Below the pieces are notes generated by a model. That model searched no databases. It was given only the letters and a program-made list of their open reading frames with translations, and was not told the DNA's origin. A stretch of 64,000 nt of DNA. It comes from Bacteroidales bacterium (GTDB lineage: Bacteria > Bacteroidota > Bacteroidia > Bacteroidales > UBA932). The DNA lies in the NCBI GenBank assembly GCA_017395045.1, contig JAFPWG010000014.1, positions 95,481 through 159,480 of the forward strand, read 5' to 3'. The position numbers and the translations under genes were made by a program. Positions 62,807 through 64,000 of this stretch are shown here, piece after piece. Position 1 is the stretch's first letter. Each line of letters starts with the position of its first letter.

Positions 62807-63653
62807 TCTTGAGACAACTATCATTGACTGCCTTGTCATCTGTTTTGTAGCGACTCCGGGGCTTCTTGTATCGTTACGGGAAATCCGGAAGCACTATCGA
62901 ATTGAAGATTTCTTTTTGATGCGAGCGGAGGGACGGTTCCACAGGCACTATTTCAACATCCAGAACCAATACGGCAAGGAACTCGGCAATCTATATTTCG
63001 ACCGATACGCCAGTGCTGGAAATGAACTCTACCTCTGGGTGAAGGTCGAGAACTCTGTCCTATATGACGGTTCCTTTCTCGAGATGATAAACCGGCTCTC
63101 GGGGCTGCTGGGACTGGAATTTCACGGAATCACTTCGCTGGACCTTGCTCGGGACTTCAACTATGACATCGCATCCCGGATTCGCTCCTTGATGCGACGG
63201 GAAGACCTTGCTGTCATTATCAACGGAAAGGAAGTGCGTGACCGGAACACGATGCTGAAAGGAATCGTTCGGTCTTGTGGGATGTCGTTGGCGAAGGACG
63301 GGAAGAAAGGACTGACCATCAAGCAAGCGAAAGCAGCGAAGAATAAACATCGGGGTATCACGCTCGACTGCTACGACAAGGCAGCGGAAATCAACAACTC
63401 GGGGAAGCGGTACATCCGTGATTTCTATGGTAACAGGAAGCGACTTCATCGGCTGGAATTGCGGATGAACTGCGAACAAATCAGAAGGGCGTTTGATTCA
63501 ACGTGGCTGACTCCCAGCCTCGAGTATCTCGAGAACCAGAAGGCTCTGGACTACCTTTTCATTTATGCCCTGAAGTCAGTGTTGAGGTTCCGCAAAGGAC
63601 GCACGGTTCAGCAGTGGGAAGACCTGTTCAAGATGCGGTGTCAGGTAATATAA
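62793..63653 (+). CDS. Putative replication initiation protein (phage/plasmid Rep-like)
   Basis: A 286-residue protein that resembles replication initiators of small plasmids or phages in Bacteroidales: an N-terminal TTIIDCLVICF strand, ITSLDLARDFN, IINGKEVRDRNTMLKGI, NKHRGITLDCYDKAAEINNS and RDFYGNRKRLHRLELRMN. I see no definite catalytic tyrosine motif, so the class is uncertain. With the NUMOD3-like gene it may mark a small integrated replicon of about 1-1.5 kb. No capsid, integrase or mobilisation gene is present. The first residues could be trimmed to a later start. Confidence 0.5.
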   Translation: MAACNLETTIIDCLVICFVATPGLLVSLREIRKHYRIEDFFLMRAEGRFHRHYFNIQNQYGKELGNLYFDRYASAGNELYLWVKVENSVLYDGSFLEMINRLSGLLGLEFHGITSLDLARDFNYDIASRIRSLMRREDLAVIINGKEVRDRNTMLKGIVRSCGMSLAKDGKKGLTIKQAKAAKNKHRGITLDCYDKAAEINNSGKRYIRDFYGNRKRLHRLELRMNCEQIRRAFDSTWLTPSLEYLENQKALDYLFIYALKSVLRFRKGRTVQQWEDLFKMRCQVI

Positions 63654-63754
63654 CAACATACCCTGCCACTGCATACTTCCTCACGATAAATCTGTGATTT
63701 TCGGGAGGAAGGAGAGTGTCAAAACCTCACTTGTGTCATTTTAAGGTTAAAAAC

Positions 63755-63787
63755 AAGGTGGCACACCGTCGCTGGATGTACCACCTT
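63755..63787. terminator. Hairpin between the Rep-like and DUF4180 genes
   Basis: Seven-bp stem AAGGTGG / CCACCTT extended by three more pairs after one mismatch. A/T-rich on both sides, fitting converging genes. Confidence 0.5.
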
Positions 63788-63822
63788 ATCATTTTGTGAT
63801 AAACTGCTCGATAAATTCGAAT

Positions 63823-64000
63823 TTACTTTGTCAGCATTTCGATTGCTTCTTCCTTGGTAGCAACAAAAAACACACTCTTCCCCTTATTGCTCTCATAGAT
63901 AAAATCTCTGAGAGGCTTGCTGGTATAGCGAGAGTAATCGCCATAAATTGCAATGCGTCCACCATAGTTGGTGTACTTTTGCAGAATCTCACCAGCAAGC
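63823..64000 (-). CDS. DUF4180-domain protein (N-terminal part outside the window)
   Basis: The last 58 codons of a minus-strand gene ending at 63823. The visible part reads LAGEILQKYTNYGGRIAIYGDYSRY, then LRDFIYESNKGKSVFFVATKEEAIEMLTK, which matches the C-terminal part of DUF4180 proteins as I remember them. Function unknown. The gene faces the Rep-like element and is probably host chromosomal. Confidence 0.7.
   Translation of the reverse strand, partial: LAGEILQKYTNYGGRIAIYGDYSRYTSKPLRDFIYESNKGKSVFFVATKEEAIEMLTK

Overview
The window is a contiguous piece of a Bacteroidota (most likely Bacteroidales) chromosome. Evidence: many genes are preceded by the Bacteroidota -7 promoter element TAnnTTTG (mostly TATCTTTG or TATATTTG), Shine-Dalgarno sites are nearly absent, and the gene families fit (GT3-phosphorylase fusion, eukaryote-type branching enzyme, BspA-type leucine-rich repeats, fimbrillin-like lipoproteins, DUF4783). 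Third codon positions are very GC-rich up to about 54 kb, which makes huge antisense open frames that are not genes. The GC-rich genome and gene set suggest an uncultured gut or rumen Bacteroidales lineage, but this is inference.

Layout. 1-12.3 kb: end of dnaG, metG, a minus-strand unit (SPFH protein, M16 peptidase, exported protein), dnaX, lptB, the cmk-ispH pair and a sigma-54 activator-type response regulator. 12.4-33.7 kb: efp and a DUF4783 protein, then a long plus-strand run from rlmH through an NtrY-like kinase, engB, prs, der and xseAB into a glycogen cluster (branching enzyme, debranching enzyme, GT4 glycosyltransferase, GH57 amylase, and a single-chain glycogen synthase-phosphorylase), ending with ribF. 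33.8-41.7 kb: greA, HIT protein, thioredoxin-fold lipoprotein; tsaB-cvpA on the other strand; then ileS, a DksA-like gene, lspA and tRNA-Ser(UGA). 41.7-47.8 kb: lipoprotein, SPOR-type protein, rpoN, miaB, glpK, glpF. With the response regulator and kinase, all components of a sigma-54 circuit lie within about 33 kb.

47.8-49.1 kb is a REP-type module: a Y1 (HUH) REP-associated tyrosine transposase gene flanked on each side by two palindromes at the same 19-nt spacing. It is followed by upp, radC, a carboxyltransferase whose biotinyl-like domain lacks the biotin lysine, an esterase and a flavodoxin-fold oxidoreductase.

From about 54.5 kb the character changes to an AT-richer accessory region: lipoprotein genes, gene debris, a BspA-like leucine-rich-repeat protein, and then an island (58.2-62.2 kb) bounded by two near-identical copies of a twin-palindrome repeat. 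The island holds two fimbrillin-like lipoproteins (one with a C-terminal 21-residue repeat also echoed in a tiny upstream frame, one fused to a formylglycine-generating-enzyme-like domain) and several small membrane proteins. The window closes with a small Rep-like replication gene plus a NUMOD3-like companion, which may be an integrated small replicon, and a DUF4180 gene cut by the window edge.

The best candidates for under-described biology are the RAYT/palindrome module, the second twin-palindrome family bounding the lipoprotein island, the 21-residue repeat with its echo peptide, the biotin-less carboxylase subunit and the activator-type regulator without a DNA-binding domain.
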